Shown here: positions 1-9,001 of the stretch, in pieces | Layout: every line of letters begins with the position of its first letter | Position numbering within the stretch: the stretch's first letter is position 1 | From: Zhihengliuella sp. | GTDB lineage: Bacteria; Actinomycetota; Actinomycetes; Actinomycetales; Micrococcaceae | Direction: 5' to 3' | Assembly (NCBI RefSeq): GCF_031178195.1 | Contig: NZ_JAPSJL010000010.1 | Span: 38,126 to 102,125, forward strand | DNA: 64,000 nt | Program-made: the position numbers and the translations under genes | The notes under the pieces: model-generated | The model's database searches: none | Told to the model about the DNA's origin: nothing | What the model saw: only the letters and a program-made list of their open reading frames with translations

Positions 1-1415
1 CGCCCGGATACGGCCGTCCGGACCGGGCCGAAGGCCTTCCGCGGCTTGAGGCCAAGATCGTCGACGAGGGCGCCGCGCAGGGCGGCTTCGATGCTCTCAG
101 CGTCCCAACCAGGGGTTACCTCGAGTGCGTCGATCGACTTCTCGAGGACCTCTTTCAGGTTCTCCGGCATCCCTTTGAGCGCATCATCGGCGACGGTGAC
201 TTCGTCGTCGGCGAGGAAGAGGAAGGCCATCATGTCCGGCGCCTCGCCCAGCAGTCCAATGCGCTCCTGAACCAGAGGGGCGGCCTCGGTGAGGACCTCG
301 AACTGCCGCTCCGTGAGGTGCTCCCCCACCAGACCGGCGGCGCGGAGGTACGGAACCAGCCGGTCGCGGAAGTCCTCGGGGTCCAGCCGTCGAACGTGGG
401 TACCGTTGATCGCCTCAGCCTTCTTCAGATCGAACCGAGCCGGGTTGGACAGGACATCGGTGACATCGAACGCCTCGACCAGCTGCTCGCGGGTGAAGAT
501 GTCCTCGTCGGCGGAGAGGCTCCAACCCAGGAGTGCCAGGTAGTTCAGCAGCCCCTCCGGGATGAACCCGCGTTCGCGGTGCAGGAAGAGGCTCGACTCG
601 GGGTCGCGCTTGGACAGCTTCTTGTTGCCCTGGCCCATGACGTACGGCAGGTGGCCGAAGAGCGGCATGTACTCTGCGACGCCGATCTCGATCAGTGCGC
701 GGTAGAGCGCGATCTGCCGCGGAGTGGACGACAGCAGGTCCTCGCCGCGGAGGACGTGGGTGATCCCCATCAGCGCGTCATCGACGGGGTTGACCAGCGT
801 GTAGAGCGGCTTGCCGTTGGCACGGACGACGACGAAGTCCGGGACGGAGCCGGCCTTGAAGGTGATCTCGCCGCGGACGAGGTCCGTGAACGTGATGTCG
901 TCGTCGGGCATCCTCACCCGAAGGACGGGTTCGCGGCCCTCGGCGCGGAAGGCGGCGATCTCGTCAGCGGTGAACGCGCGGTCGTAGTTGTCGTAGCCGA
1001 GCTTCGGGTCCCTGCCGGCGGCCCGGTGGCGTGCCTCGATCTCGTCCGGCGTCGAGAAGGACTCGTAGACGTGACCGCCGGCCTTCAGCTTCTCGATGAC
1101 ATCCTGGTAGATGTCGTCGCGCTGCGACTGGCGGTACGGGGCGTGCGGTCCGCCGACGTTCACGCCCTCGTCCCAGTCGATACCCAGCCACTGCAGTGCG
1201 TCGAGGAGCTGCTCGTAGCTCTCCTCGGAGTCACGGGCGGCGTCCGTGTCCTCGATACGGAAGATCATCTTCCCGCCGGTGTGGCGGGCGTAGGCCCAGT
1301 TGAAGAGGGCCGTGCGGATGAGTCCTACGTGGGGCGTCCCGGTCGGCGACGGGCAGAAGCGCACGCGGACGGGGGTTTCATCGGTCACTGTGGGCAGTGT
1401 GCTGGGGCTAGTCAT
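1..1415 (-). CDS. gltX: Glutamyl-tRNA synthetase (C-terminus cut by window edge)
   Basis: Charges tRNA-Glu (and possibly tRNA-Gln, for later amidation) with glutamate in the cytoplasm. The start is ATG at 1415, giving [20 protein letters not shown]. The class I signature HIGH appears as HVGL at residues 29-32 after PSPTGTP, and the second signature as KLSKR at about residues 266-270, preceded by GQGNK. About 471 codons are inside the window; the family is usually near 500 residues, so roughly the last 30 are missing. It is the last gene of a minus-strand run, 27 bases after a small membrane-protein frame. In many Actinobacteria gltX directly follows an FAA-hydrolase gene; here that gene lies 3 kb away at 4508-5269, with a heparinase-like gene in between. 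Confidence 0.95.
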   Translation of the reverse strand, partial: MTSPSTLPTVTDETPVRVRFCPSPTGTPHVGLIRTALFNWAYARHTGGKMIFRIEDTDAARDSEESYEQLLDALQWLGIDWDEGVNVGGPHAPYRQSQRDDIYQDVIEKLKAGGHVYESFSTPDEIEARHRAAGRDPKLGYDNYDRAFTADEIAAFRAEGREPVLRVRMPDDDITFTDLVRGEITFKAGSVPDFVVVRANGKPLYTLVNPVDDALMGITHVLRGEDLLSSTPRQIALYRALIEIGVAEYMPLFGHLPYVMGQGNKKLSKRDPESSLFLHRERGFIPEGLLNYLALLGWSLSADEDIFTREQLVEAFDVTDVLSNPARFDLKKAEAINGTHVRRLDPEDFRDRLVPYLRAAGLVGEHLTERQFEVLTEAAPLVQERIGLLGEAPDMMAFLFLADDEVTVADDALKGMPENLKEVLEKSIDALEVTPGWDAESIEAALRGALVDDLGLKPRKAFGPVRTAVSG

Positions 1416-1442
1416 GATGCCTCGATTGTAGCCATTGCCTGA

Positions 1443-1730
1443 CTAGCGTCGCCTTCTGGCCGCAACGGTGATCCGTCGGATCAGCAGGACGACGGCGGTC
1501 CCGACTGCTGCAATGATCAGCAGTCCCGTCACCCCTGCGGGCCCATCGAAGTGGTGGTTGACGCGCGCGGCCGCGCCCAGAAGGACGGCGACCGCCCAGC
1601 CGTATCGGCTCGCTAACGCTCGGCGGCGGATTCTTGCAGCAACGCCTGCACCGGGACGTCCCACCGATCGCACTGAAGTCCGAGCCTTACGGGCGGGGGT
1701 CGAACGGCCCGTCACCTGATGTCGCACCAC
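1443..1730 (-). CDS. Small putative membrane protein
   Basis: I do not recognise this family. The 95-residue frame starts at GTG 1730, overlapping the end of the heparinase-like gene by 19 bases, and stops 27 bases before gltX. The first ~40 residues are Arg-rich and may be untranslated if a later start is used. The rest has two hydrophobic stretches (YGWAVAVLLGAAA and GVTGLLIIAAVGTAVVLLI) joined by a short HH-containing loop, and ends in a very basic RITVAARRRR tail. That pattern fits a two-helix inner membrane protein with its C-terminus in the cytoplasm. Supporting it as a gene is its tight fit between two genes of the same strand; against it are its size and lack of a known family. Confidence 0.45.
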   Translation of the reverse strand: MVRHQVTGRSTPARKARTSVRSVGRPGAGVAARIRRRALASRYGWAVAVLLGAAARVNHHFDGPAGVTGLLIIAAVGTAVVLLIRRITVAARRRR

Positions 1731-4450
1731 GGCGTCGTCACGGCCTGCGCCTCCGCACCTGCCCTCCGGTAGTAAACGCGTGCCCGATAGCGGCCAGGGG
1801 GCTGCTCCTTCCAGGAGAACTCAGAGGTCGCACTGTAACTACTACCGTCGACAGCTTCAGAGCCACGAAACAGCTTGACCGAAATTTGATGCTCAGCCGC
1901 GCCCGAGACCCTTAGACGGAGCGTCGATCCCTCGGCCCAGATGAAGGGGTGGATATCACCTGCCCGAGGCCGAGGTGTTGCGGCCCGCCGAGCCCCGCTG
2001 CCACCTGCGTCGTCGGTTCGGCGGCTGCGCTCGATAGCGAAGGCATCGACGAAGTCGCGAAGATAGTCCCTGTAAACCGGTCCAATCGCCGAGTGCGGAG
2101 TCCCCGGGAGCACCGTCAAGTCGACGCTGTGCCCGAACGAGCGAACGTGATCGACCCATGGAAGCGCATGGGACTTGTAGTGGTGATCGCCTTCGCCAAC
2201 GAGGAACTTGATGCGCGGCAGACGCGTCTGATCGGTGAGAACGTCGAAAAGCATCCGATCTAGCGTCTGTACGTCTTCAGGTGATGTGCCCCCGGTCATG
2301 AACTCAAGAATATTCGGGTGCGGCTTGCTGACGAACGAGCCGATTCGAGTCTGCGGTGCGCCGACTACTACTGCGCCGGATCCGTAAGTGATCCCGTGGT
2401 ACAGGGCAGCCGCTCCACCCTTGGACGAGCCGGCGAAGACGACGTCCTCTCGGTCGGTCCCACACTCGGACGCAATTTCGTCGACGAGCTCCTGCACCGC
2501 ACTGCTGACCGCGGGATTGCCATGATCGAGCAGATAGTAGCATCCCTGATCGCCGAAATCATCGAGAATATAGAGGGCATTGACAGGAATCCCCGAAAGC
2601 GAATGGCGATAATTATATGTGAAGAACCCCGGCGTGCCGATCGCGGACAAAACGACCACCAGGGGGGCGCCCGGAGCCTCAACCCGGTCAAGCAAGTAGT
2701 TCAGCTGCGGCTCCGTCTCGGACCGTTTCCACAGGTTTCGCCCGTCCACCACCGCCAATTCCGCGTAGTTGTAGCTGCCACGTACAGCGAAGCGAGTCGA
2801 GAGCCGCGCGGCCGCTCCCTCGAATGCGACCCTCACGACATCACTCGGCTCCGCCGATCCAAATTCTGGGAAGCTCCACCCGAGGTGTCGAGGACCCGTC
2901 TCGCCTCGGTGAACCGACACCTGAGTCGGAACATCCGCTTGGATCAGGGCGTCTAGAAGCTTGTCATTGCCTCGATACACCTCGAATCCCTGCCCGTGCG
3001 GCACAACCTGGAGATCGGGTGCGATATTCCAGAACATCTCCCACGAACGCGACTCGGCCGTGCTGGACATGAGTTCGTCCTCGACGACCACTTCATCGTG
3101 ATCACTCTCTGTCGCAACCGTGACACTACGCCGATGCACGGCGTTGGGGAGTCGACCGGTCTCCGCAGTAGCCATGAAGCCTGCGGCGGTCTGGATCGCT
3201 TCAGTCATACGGACCGTCTCAGCCTTGCCATCCGTCCTGCTAATGCTCCGCCCGTCCACGACCACGTTATTGTGGGCAAACTGACTGAATCCGAACTGCG
3301 TCATCGGATCCTTGTAGTTATACCCGTACGGGCCAGCTTCCGACAGCAATGGCCTTCCGAGGGAATGGATGACGACCGAGAGATCGTCCGAATGCTTATG
3401 GTAGTCCGCGTTGTACGCCGCAGTGAACATGACCCATGTTGCGCGCGGATTACCCCAGCCGGAACGATGGATTGCGTAGCCGGACGCTGGCAGGAGCAGA
3501 GTCGTCCCCTCGGGCTCCTCCCCCTTCTTGCCCTGCGTCACAGCGAAATCGTACTGCGGACTCCCAAATACGCGTCCCGCATGGCTCCGCAAAGGCTTGT
3601 TGACCGAGTCGCTCAACAACGGATAGTTCCCCGCCGGCGTCACCGCGTGCGTGGCATACTCGGCGGCTCGATGAAGGAGTTTTGCCAGTGGGATACTTCG
3701 CGGATCTCCAAGGCGCTCCAGATACTCGACATGTTCCGTCAAATGATAACAAATCATCTGATGATAGGACGGCGAATTCTCCACATGCACGCCCTCGGAC
3801 GTGAAACAGGTGGTGAAATATCTTTGCAGTCTGTCTAAGGCTACTTCGCGGCAGGTGTCGCGGAACTGGCGGGCGGTCCACGAGGCCAGACTTGAGTAAT
3901 GGCGGAGGGCGAGGTCTTGAAACATTCCATGGTTGTTGTTCCCGGCATGGAAATCTTCCTGCAGAAGGATACCTGCCGTCGCGTCGATAGCCTGGCGGAA
4001 TCGAACTCCCTGCTCGGGAGCGAGATAGTCCGACACGAAGGGCTCGACCAACAACCAGTTCTTCAAGCGTTGAGCCGTGGTCTCGTCATGATAAGCCATC
4101 GGGTGATGCGGTGAACTCGTATCCCAGCCCATCTCCCGCACCCAGTCGTCCACGAGTCGGAATACAACGGGAACGGTCTGCTCTGGTTGGGTTTCGAGGC
4201 CGGTCACCCAGTCAGCGAGGAAGAGAAAGCCATGGAGATACCGGTCGCGAGTGCGGTCGCCCACGGACGTCCAGAGGTCGCCATCAGAGTATGGGAGGTC
4301 ACCGAATCGCGGCGCCCGGATCATTTCGGCCTCGAGGAAGAGCTCGACCGCCGCCTCGCTCGCCGCCCCTTTCCGTCGCGGAAGCTTGGCGTACGCATAT
4401 TCTTTCAGGGCACCATCGTTGAGAGCGTCCTGACGACTAATCGATGTCAT
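1712..4450 (-). CDS. Heparinase II/III-like lyase fused to an alpha/beta hydrolase
   Basis: Multidomain protein of 912 residues, probably acting on an acidic polysaccharide. Residues ~30-300 resemble the alpha/alpha-toroid of heparinase II/III and alginate lyases, with NNNHG (171-175) and ENSPSYHQ (224-231) where these lyases carry catalytic Asn, His and Tyr. Residues ~320-570 match the beta-sandwich domain, including HKHSDDLSVVIHSLGRPLL from 351. Residues ~590-805 form an alpha/beta hydrolase with nucleophile elbow GSSKG (Ser676), a likely acid in GEGDHH (Asp755) and His786 in GTPHS. The last ~80 residues look like a beta-rich Ig-like domain. No signal peptide is seen, so it may be cytoplasmic or exported by an unusual route. 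Codon use is less GC-rich than the neighbours and the gene separates the FAA hydrolase from gltX, suggesting acquisition. Exact substrate unknown. Confidence 0.8.
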   Translation of the reverse strand: MTSISRQDALNDGALKEYAYAKLPRRKGAASEAAVELFLEAEMIRAPRFGDLPYSDGDLWTSVGDRTRDRYLHGFLFLADWVTGLETQPEQTVPVVFRLVDDWVREMGWDTSSPHHPMAYHDETTAQRLKNWLLVEPFVSDYLAPEQGVRFRQAIDATAGILLQEDFHAGNNNHGMFQDLALRHYSSLASWTARQFRDTCREVALDRLQRYFTTCFTSEGVHVENSPSYHQMICYHLTEHVEYLERLGDPRSIPLAKLLHRAAEYATHAVTPAGNYPLLSDSVNKPLRSHAGRVFGSPQYDFAVTQGKKGEEPEGTTLLLPASGYAIHRSGWGNPRATWVMFTAAYNADYHKHSDDLSVVIHSLGRPLLSEAGPYGYNYKDPMTQFGFSQFAHNNVVVDGRSISRTDGKAETVRMTEAIQTAAGFMATAETGRLPNAVHRRSVTVATESDHDEVVVEDELMSSTAESRSWEMFWNIAPDLQVVPHGQGFEVYRGNDKLLDALIQADVPTQVSVHRGETGPRHLGWSFPEFGSAEPSDVVRVAFEGAAARLSTRFAVRGSYNYAELAVVDGRNLWKRSETEPQLNYLLDRVEAPGAPLVVVLSAIGTPGFFTYNYRHSLSGIPVNALYILDDFGDQGCYYLLDHGNPAVSSAVQELVDEIASECGTDREDVVFAGSSKGGAAALYHGITYGSGAVVVGAPQTRIGSFVSKPHPNILEFMTGGTSPEDVQTLDRMLFDVLTDQTRLPRIKFLVGEGDHHYKSHALPWVDHVRSFGHSVDLTVLPGTPHSAIGPVYRDYLRDFVDAFAIERSRRTDDAGGSGARRAATPRPRAGDIHPFIWAEGSTLRLRVSGAAEHQISVKLFRGSEAVDGSSYSATSEFSWKEQPPGRYRARVYYRRAGAEAQAVTTPWCDIR

Positions 4451-4507
4451 CTCATTCTTTCTCGCCTGAGTGAGGCACTTTCCTCTCAGACGAAATCAGC
4501 TACCACC

Positions 4508-5269
4508 CTATCGGCGGAACGTGTTGGCCAGCGTACCGATTCCCTCGATCTCCACCTCGAAGCGCTGCCCCTCGCGGAGCAGTCCGACCCCCGCCGGCGT
4601 GCCGGTCAGAATAACGTCGCCCGGCAGAAGGGTGAACGCCTGCGAGGCGAGTGCCACCAGCTCGGGCACGGACCAGATCATGTCGGCCGTCGTACCGTCC
4701 TGCTGGATCTGCCCGTCGAGCCGCCCGGTGACGCGCACGTCGTCGGTGTCCAGATCGGTCTCGATCCAGGGACCGAGCGGGCAGGAGCCGTCCCAGCCCT
4801 TGGCCCGGCCCCACTGCGGATCGGTCTTCTGGGCATCACGAGCCGTCAAATCGTTCGCGCACGTGTATCCGAACACGACGTCGGGCACCTTCTCCAGCGG
4901 GACGTCCTTGCAGATGCGGCCAATGACCACGGCCAGCTCCGCCTCGAAGGAAACCTCCTCGGAAAAGCTCGGAAGCGTGACGGGGTCGTTCGGACCGGTC
5001 ACCGCCGTGTTGGGCTTCAGGAACATCAGCGGTGAAGCCGGGACATCGTTGCCGAGCTCCTTCGCGTGTTCAGGGTACGTCCTGCCGAAGGCAACAATCT
5101 TCGAGCGCGGGATGATCGGCGCGACCAACCGGACGTCGTCCAGCGGATGCTGCTGTCCTGTCGGTTGGATTCCTTGGTAGAACGGGTCGCCGGCGATCGC
5201 GGAGACGGTGTCTCCGTCGACCACGCCGTACAGGGGGTCGCCATCAACTACGAAACGAGCAATACGCAT
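4508..5269 (-). CDS. Fumarylacetoacetate hydrolase family protein
   Basis: A 253-residue FAA-hydrolase-fold enzyme. The open frame extends further upstream but the family begins at ATG 5269 (MRIARFVVDGDPLYG). Visible family motifs are SKIVAFGRTYPEHAKE, PLMFLKPNTAVTGP, SFEAELAVVIGR with metal-binding acidic residues, ANDLTARDAQ, and GDVILTGTPAGVG near the C-terminus. Members hydrolyse, isomerise or decarboxylate 2-oxo acid-type substrates with a divalent metal. The housekeeping member next to gltX in Actinobacteria is often annotated as an acylpyruvase or oxaloacetate decarboxylase, and its physiological role here cannot be told from sequence. It lies 47 bases downstream of ilvE, so it probably shares its transcript. 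Confidence 0.85.
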   Translation of the reverse strand: MRIARFVVDGDPLYGVVDGDTVSAIAGDPFYQGIQPTGQQHPLDDVRLVAPIIPRSKIVAFGRTYPEHAKELGNDVPASPLMFLKPNTAVTGPNDPVTLPSFSEEVSFEAELAVVIGRICKDVPLEKVPDVVFGYTCANDLTARDAQKTDPQWGRAKGWDGSCPLGPWIETDLDTDDVRVTGRLDGQIQQDGTTADMIWSVPELVALASQAFTLLPGDVILTGTPAGVGLLREGQRFEVEIEGIGTLANTFRR

Positions 5270-5316
5270 GCGCTCTACAATACGTGCGAAGCCGACGCAG
5301 TGCCGACCGGCAACGC

Positions 5317-6405
5317 TCAGGCCAGGCGGGTGAGCCAGCCGTGCTGGTCCTCGGCGGTGCCCGTCTGGATGCCCAAGAGCTGCTCGCGGATGCTCATGGT
5401 GACAGAGTCCGCCGGCAGCGCCGGCGTCGTGATGGATTCCTCTGTCGTCTTGAGCTCCCCGATCGGGGTGATCACGGCGGCAGTGCCGCACGCGAAGACC
5501 TCCCGCAGATGACCGTTCTCAGCGGTGCGGCGCCACTCGTCGAGCGTGATCTTGCGTTCCTCCACCGTCAGTCCGCGGTCCTTGGCCAGCTGGATGACGG
5601 AGCTGCGGGTCACGCCGCGCAGGATGTTGCCGTTGAGCTCCGGCGTAACGATCCTCCCGTCGTCGAAGACGAAGAACACGTTCATACCACCGAGCTCTTC
5701 CACGGCGTTGTCGTTGAATGGGTCCAGGAACAGCACCTGCTTGCAGCCATTGGACTCGGCCTCCATCTGTGCGGCCAACGAGGCGGCGTAGTTTCCGCCG
5801 CATTTCGCCTCCCCGGTGCCGCCACGGCCAGCACGGGCGTAGCGCGTGGACAGCCAGATCGAGACCGGCTTGAGCTCGCCGCCGAAGTAATTGCCGGCAG
5901 GCGAGGCGATGACGCGGTAGGAGACTTCGCGGGCGGGCCTGACGCCGAGGAACGCCTCTGTAGCGATCATGAAGGGACGCAGGTACAGCGCTTCCCCGTC
6001 GCCGCTGGGAACCCAGGACCGGTCCGTCTGGACCAGCTGGCGCAGGGAGTCGATGAAGACTTCGGTCGGCAGTTCCGGCAGAGCAAGACGCGCCGCGGAC
6101 TTGTTGAAGCGCTCCGCATTCGCCTCTGCGCGGAAAGTCCAGACAGTGCCGTCAGCGTGGCTGTAGGCCTTCAATCCTTCGAAGATCTCCTGGCCGTAGT
6201 GCAGCACCGAGGCTGCCGGGTCCAGAGCGATGGGTCCGTAGGGCTCGATCCGGGCGTTGGACCAGCGGCCGCCGTCCTCGGACCAGTTCCAGTCGACGAC
6301 GGCGGTGTGATCGGTGAAGTGGTCGCCGAACCCTGGGTTGGCCAGGACGGCGGCGCGCTCCGCGTCGCTCTTGGGAGTGGTTGAGAGCTTCTGAGCGAAT
6401 TCCAT
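5317..6405 (-). CDS. ilvE: Branched-chain amino acid aminotransferase
   Basis: Last step of leucine, isoleucine and valine synthesis (and first of their breakdown): transfers an amino group between glutamate and branched-chain 2-oxo acids using PLP. At 362 residues it has the actinobacterial length. The PLP lysine is Lys201 in GEAKCGGNYAASL; FEGLKAY, LYLRPFMIATE and EELGGMNVFFVFDDGRIVTPELNGNILRGVTR are typical class IV aminotransferase motifs. ATG at 6405 is preceded by a purine-rich GAAGAGAAGGAA stretch. It sits 74 bases after leuB, and a strong hairpin lies in that gap, so it may have its own promoter or only partial readthrough from leuB. Confidence 0.96.
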   Translation of the reverse strand: MEFAQKLSTTPKSDAERAAVLANPGFGDHFTDHTAVVDWNWSEDGGRWSNARIEPYGPIALDPAASVLHYGQEIFEGLKAYSHADGTVWTFRAEANAERFNKSAARLALPELPTEVFIDSLRQLVQTDRSWVPSGDGEALYLRPFMIATEAFLGVRPAREVSYRVIASPAGNYFGGELKPVSIWLSTRYARAGRGGTGEAKCGGNYAASLAAQMEAESNGCKQVLFLDPFNDNAVEELGGMNVFFVFDDGRIVTPELNGNILRGVTRSSVIQLAKDRGLTVEERKITLDEWRRTAENGHLREVFACGTAAVITPIGELKTTEESITTPALPADSVTMSIREQLLGIQTGTAEDQHGWLTRLA

Positions 6406-6442
6406 GGGGATGCGCGGTTCCTTCTCTTCACGAATGGGCGTT

Positions 6443-6472
6443 CCGTGCCGCCGTGTGAGGTCGGCGGCACGG
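6443..6472 (-). terminator. Hairpin between leuB and ilvE
   Basis: Perfect 11-bp inverted repeat (CCGTGCCGCCG at 6443-6453, complement at 6462-6472) with an 8-base loop, just after the leuB stop. There is no T-run, as is common for actinobacterial terminators. It may end or reduce transcription before ilvE, or stabilise the leuB mRNA. Confidence 0.6.
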
Positions 6473-6479
6473 GTTCAGC

Positions 6480-7541
6480 CTAAGCCACGAGCGCGGCGAT
6501 CGCATCGCCGACCTCGGCCGTTTCCCGGACGTCGCTCATCTCCGCCCGCGAGGTGATGTCCTTCTCCACCGCCGCCTCGACGCGGCGGGCTGCCTCCGGG
6601 AGGCCGACATGGTCCAGGAGCAGCGCTGCCGAGAGGATCGCGGCCGTCGGATCCGCTTTCTGCTGGCCCGCGATGTCCGGAGCCGAGCCGTGGACCGGCT
6701 CGAACATGCTCGGTGCCGTCCGGTCCATGTTGATGTTGCCGGAGGCAGCCAGACCGATGCCTCCGGTCACCGCTCCGGCCAGATCGGTGAGAATGTCGCC
6801 GAAGAGGTTGTCCGTGACGATCACGTCGAACCGGGCGGGGTCCGTGACCATGAAGATCGTCGCAGCGTCGATGTGCATGTAGTCGAGCTCGATATCCGGG
6901 TAGTCGGCCGCGATCGTCTCGACGGTGCGCTTCCACAGATGTCCGGCGTGGACGAGGACGTTGTGCTTGTGGACCAGGGTGACCTTCTTCCGCGGGCGAC
7001 GCGAGGCCCGCTCGAACGCGTCGCGCACGACGCGCTGGACGCCGTAGGCCGTGTTGACCGAGACCTCGGTGGCGATCTCATGGTCGGTCCCGGTGCGGAC
7101 TGCTCCCCCGTTGCCGACGTAGGGGCCCTCGGTACCCTCGCGGACGACGACGAAATCTACCTCGCCGGGGGTGGCCAGCGGGCTCGGAACTCCGTCGTAG
7201 AGCTTCGCGGGGCGGAGGTTCACGAAATGGTCCAGACTGAAGCGCAGCTTGAGCAGGAGCTCCCGCTCGATCAGGCCGGAGGGGATGCGTGTGTCGCCCG
7301 GAGCGGCGCCTACTGCTCCGAACAGGATGGCGTCGTGACGGCGGAGGCTCGCCAGCGTGTCGTCGGTGAGAGTCTCACCGGTCTCGAGCCAGTGCTGAGC
7401 TCCGAGCTGGTACTCGGTGAAGGAGACCCGCGCCTGCTCGCCCTCGAGCGCGCGCTTCATCACCTTGATGGCCTCGGCAATGACCTCGGGGCCGATGCCG
7501 TCGCCCGGGATTACGGCAAGATCGATGTTGCGTGTAGTCAT
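6480..7541 (-). CDS. leuB: 3-isopropylmalate dehydrogenase
   Basis: Oxidative decarboxylation of 3-isopropylmalate to 2-oxoisocaproate in leucine synthesis, NAD- and divalent-metal-dependent. It has 353 residues with the full isocitrate/isopropylmalate dehydrogenase signature: [16 protein letters not shown] at the N-terminus, [15 protein letters not shown] in the substrate loop, LVHKHNVL, and [27 protein letters not shown]. These include the conserved Lys and the Asp metal ligands. The start is ATG 7541 after GGAGGC. It is first in the minus-strand run leuB-ilvE-FAH and faces the divergent glycosyltransferase gene across a ~130-base promoter region. Confidence 0.96.
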   Translation of the reverse strand: MTTRNIDLAVIPGDGIGPEVIAEAIKVMKRALEGEQARVSFTEYQLGAQHWLETGETLTDDTLASLRRHDAILFGAVGAAPGDTRIPSGLIERELLLKLRFSLDHFVNLRPAKLYDGVPSPLATPGEVDFVVVREGTEGPYVGNGGAVRTGTDHEIATEVSVNTAYGVQRVVRDAFERASRRPRKKVTLVHKHNVLVHAGHLWKRTVETIAADYPDIELDYMHIDAATIFMVTDPARFDVIVTDNLFGDILTDLAGAVTGGIGLAASGNINMDRTAPSMFEPVHGSAPDIAGQQKADPTAAILSAALLLDHVGLPEAARRVEAAVEKDITSRAEMSDVRETAEVGDAIAALVA

Positions 7542-7669
7542 GCCTCCAGATTAGAACGTCCGTCCGCAGTGTGGACACTGAGGTTCGCATCGTGAGACAT
7601 CGGTTCGGAGCGGCTCTAAAATGCCATTATCATTGTCGAAGCAACCGAGCTAGGAAAGGCCTCCTCGAA

Positions 7670-9001
7670 ATGAGTGTTCCCGACTTTGGGCGACGGATTC
7701 GCTTCCTCAGCCCGCAGGAGGCGCGTCAAATACCGGAAGTTCATGCCCATGCGCGTGCGCTTTATTCCCGCTTCGGAAAAATAACGCGGCAATCGGTTCA
7801 CGATGCAAATCGACAGAAGAATGCCTTTTTTGATTATCTTTCATGGTTGCGCGTCACGCAAGGGCAAAGCGCTGCATTCGCTCATCTCGATGCATATAGC
7901 CAGGCGGGATTCGCTGTATCCGGGGCTGTCGTCGCAATTAACATTCTGACTCAGAATGACTCGGATTTCGAGGTCCGGTTTGCTCGACTATCCAACCTAG
8001 CTGATCTTCATCCGGAGAATCCCTACGTGATCCGCGTCTTGGCGGCCACCGCTCTTGCAACAGGTCGGCTCGGCGAGCTCGAAAAGACCTTGGACGGATT
8101 CGTTGCGGGGAAGGCGGCCCTCACTAGCGAGGACGCCGTCCACAACGCGGACACGGCCGCACTGGCTGGCTTCTGGGACCTAGCAGCGGCGCTTGTGGCC
8201 GACCTCGACGGAGAGTCAGTCCCGGTGGCCCTTCGTCAGAGAATCGAGATGGGACGGCGCTTTCGCAACCATGGGGATGCGAATTTCTCGGCTCACATCA
8301 TCAATATGCCCCAGGACCAACGACGGCTCGATCTATCGACAAAACTCTTCGCAAAGATGGATATCAGCCTTAAGCGCTTCGAAGCAGTCGATGGACGCCG
8401 GCTTCCCGCGTTCGCCCGGAACTCAGTGATAAGCACCCGCGCCCTACCGGACCTCGGAGCCGGGCTCATCGGATGCGCCCTGAGTCACATCGGCGTCTGG
8501 GAAGAAGTTTCCAAGGGCACCGAGGACTACGCACTGATCCTCGAAGACGACGCGATTCCCTTTGGGTGGGCTCCGATAGCTGACATTGTTGGGCAGGCAC
8601 CCGGCAAAGAGCTATATTTCGTGAACGAGAGAATGTCGTCCTACTCCACGACTGGCACCCTGGCCGGAGTAAGTCCTGTCTGGGATGTCCTGGGTCGATG
8701 GCCGGGAACGTCGAACGGCTGGGGCCTGGATGGGTACATTTTGAGCCGATCCGGCGCCAGCAAACTCCTCGCGGCAATCGAGAAGGATGCGATCATCGGT
8801 CATATGGACGGACAAGTCGGTTCGTACTGCGTTCCGAGTGTGGACACGCGAGTAACGGGAGCACAGGCGACCAGTCAGTCCGTTCGGCGCCGGATGAACT
8901 CAGGACTCGTACTCGATGCCGTGGCACTCAACTTCCCGCTCGTCAAACAGCAGAACTTTGGTACGTCGACCCTAGCGGCAGTCTCGGCCAGCAGAAACTA
9001 G
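7670..9001 (+). CDS. Family-25 glycosyltransferase with helical N-terminal region
   Basis: Probable sugar transferase for a surface glycan. The C-terminal half matches the LPS-biosynthesis/collagen galactosyltransferase family (GT25): HIINMPQDQRR at 209-219, GCALSHIGVWEEV from 268, and LILEDDA (289-295) carrying the metal/nucleotide-sugar acidic residues. The first ~200 residues are helical, with alanine/leucine periodicity resembling tetratricopeptide repeats, and are not part of the usual GT25 domain. The start chosen is ATG 7670 (MSVPDFGRRIRF), with AGGAAAGG at 7652-7659; the upstream in-frame extension shows no coding character. It is less GC-rich than most of the window. Its stop overlaps that of the convergent propeller gene by four bases. 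Acceptor and donor sugars unknown. Confidence 0.8.
   Translation: MSVPDFGRRIRFLSPQEARQIPEVHAHARALYSRFGKITRQSVHDANRQKNAFFDYLSWLRVTQGQSAAFAHLDAYSQAGFAVSGAVVAINILTQNDSDFEVRFARLSNLADLHPENPYVIRVLAATALATGRLGELEKTLDGFVAGKAALTSEDAVHNADTAALAGFWDLAAALVADLDGESVPVALRQRIEMGRRFRNHGDANFSAHIINMPQDQRRLDLSTKLFAKMDISLKRFEAVDGRRLPAFARNSVISTRALPDLGAGLIGCALSHIGVWEEVSKGTEDYALILEDDAIPFGWAPIADIVGQAPGKELYFVNERMSSYSTTGTLAGVSPVWDVLGRWPGTSNGWGLDGYILSRSGASKLLAAIEKDAIIGHMDGQVGSYCVPSVDTRVTGAQATSQSVRRRMNSGLVLDAVALNFPLVKQQNFGTSTLAAVSASRN

Noticed and set aside
5270..5491. N-terminal extension of the FAA hydrolase
   Set aside because: The extra 74 codons overlap the end of ilvE in another frame and read as His/Arg-rich shadow; the family starts at 5269.
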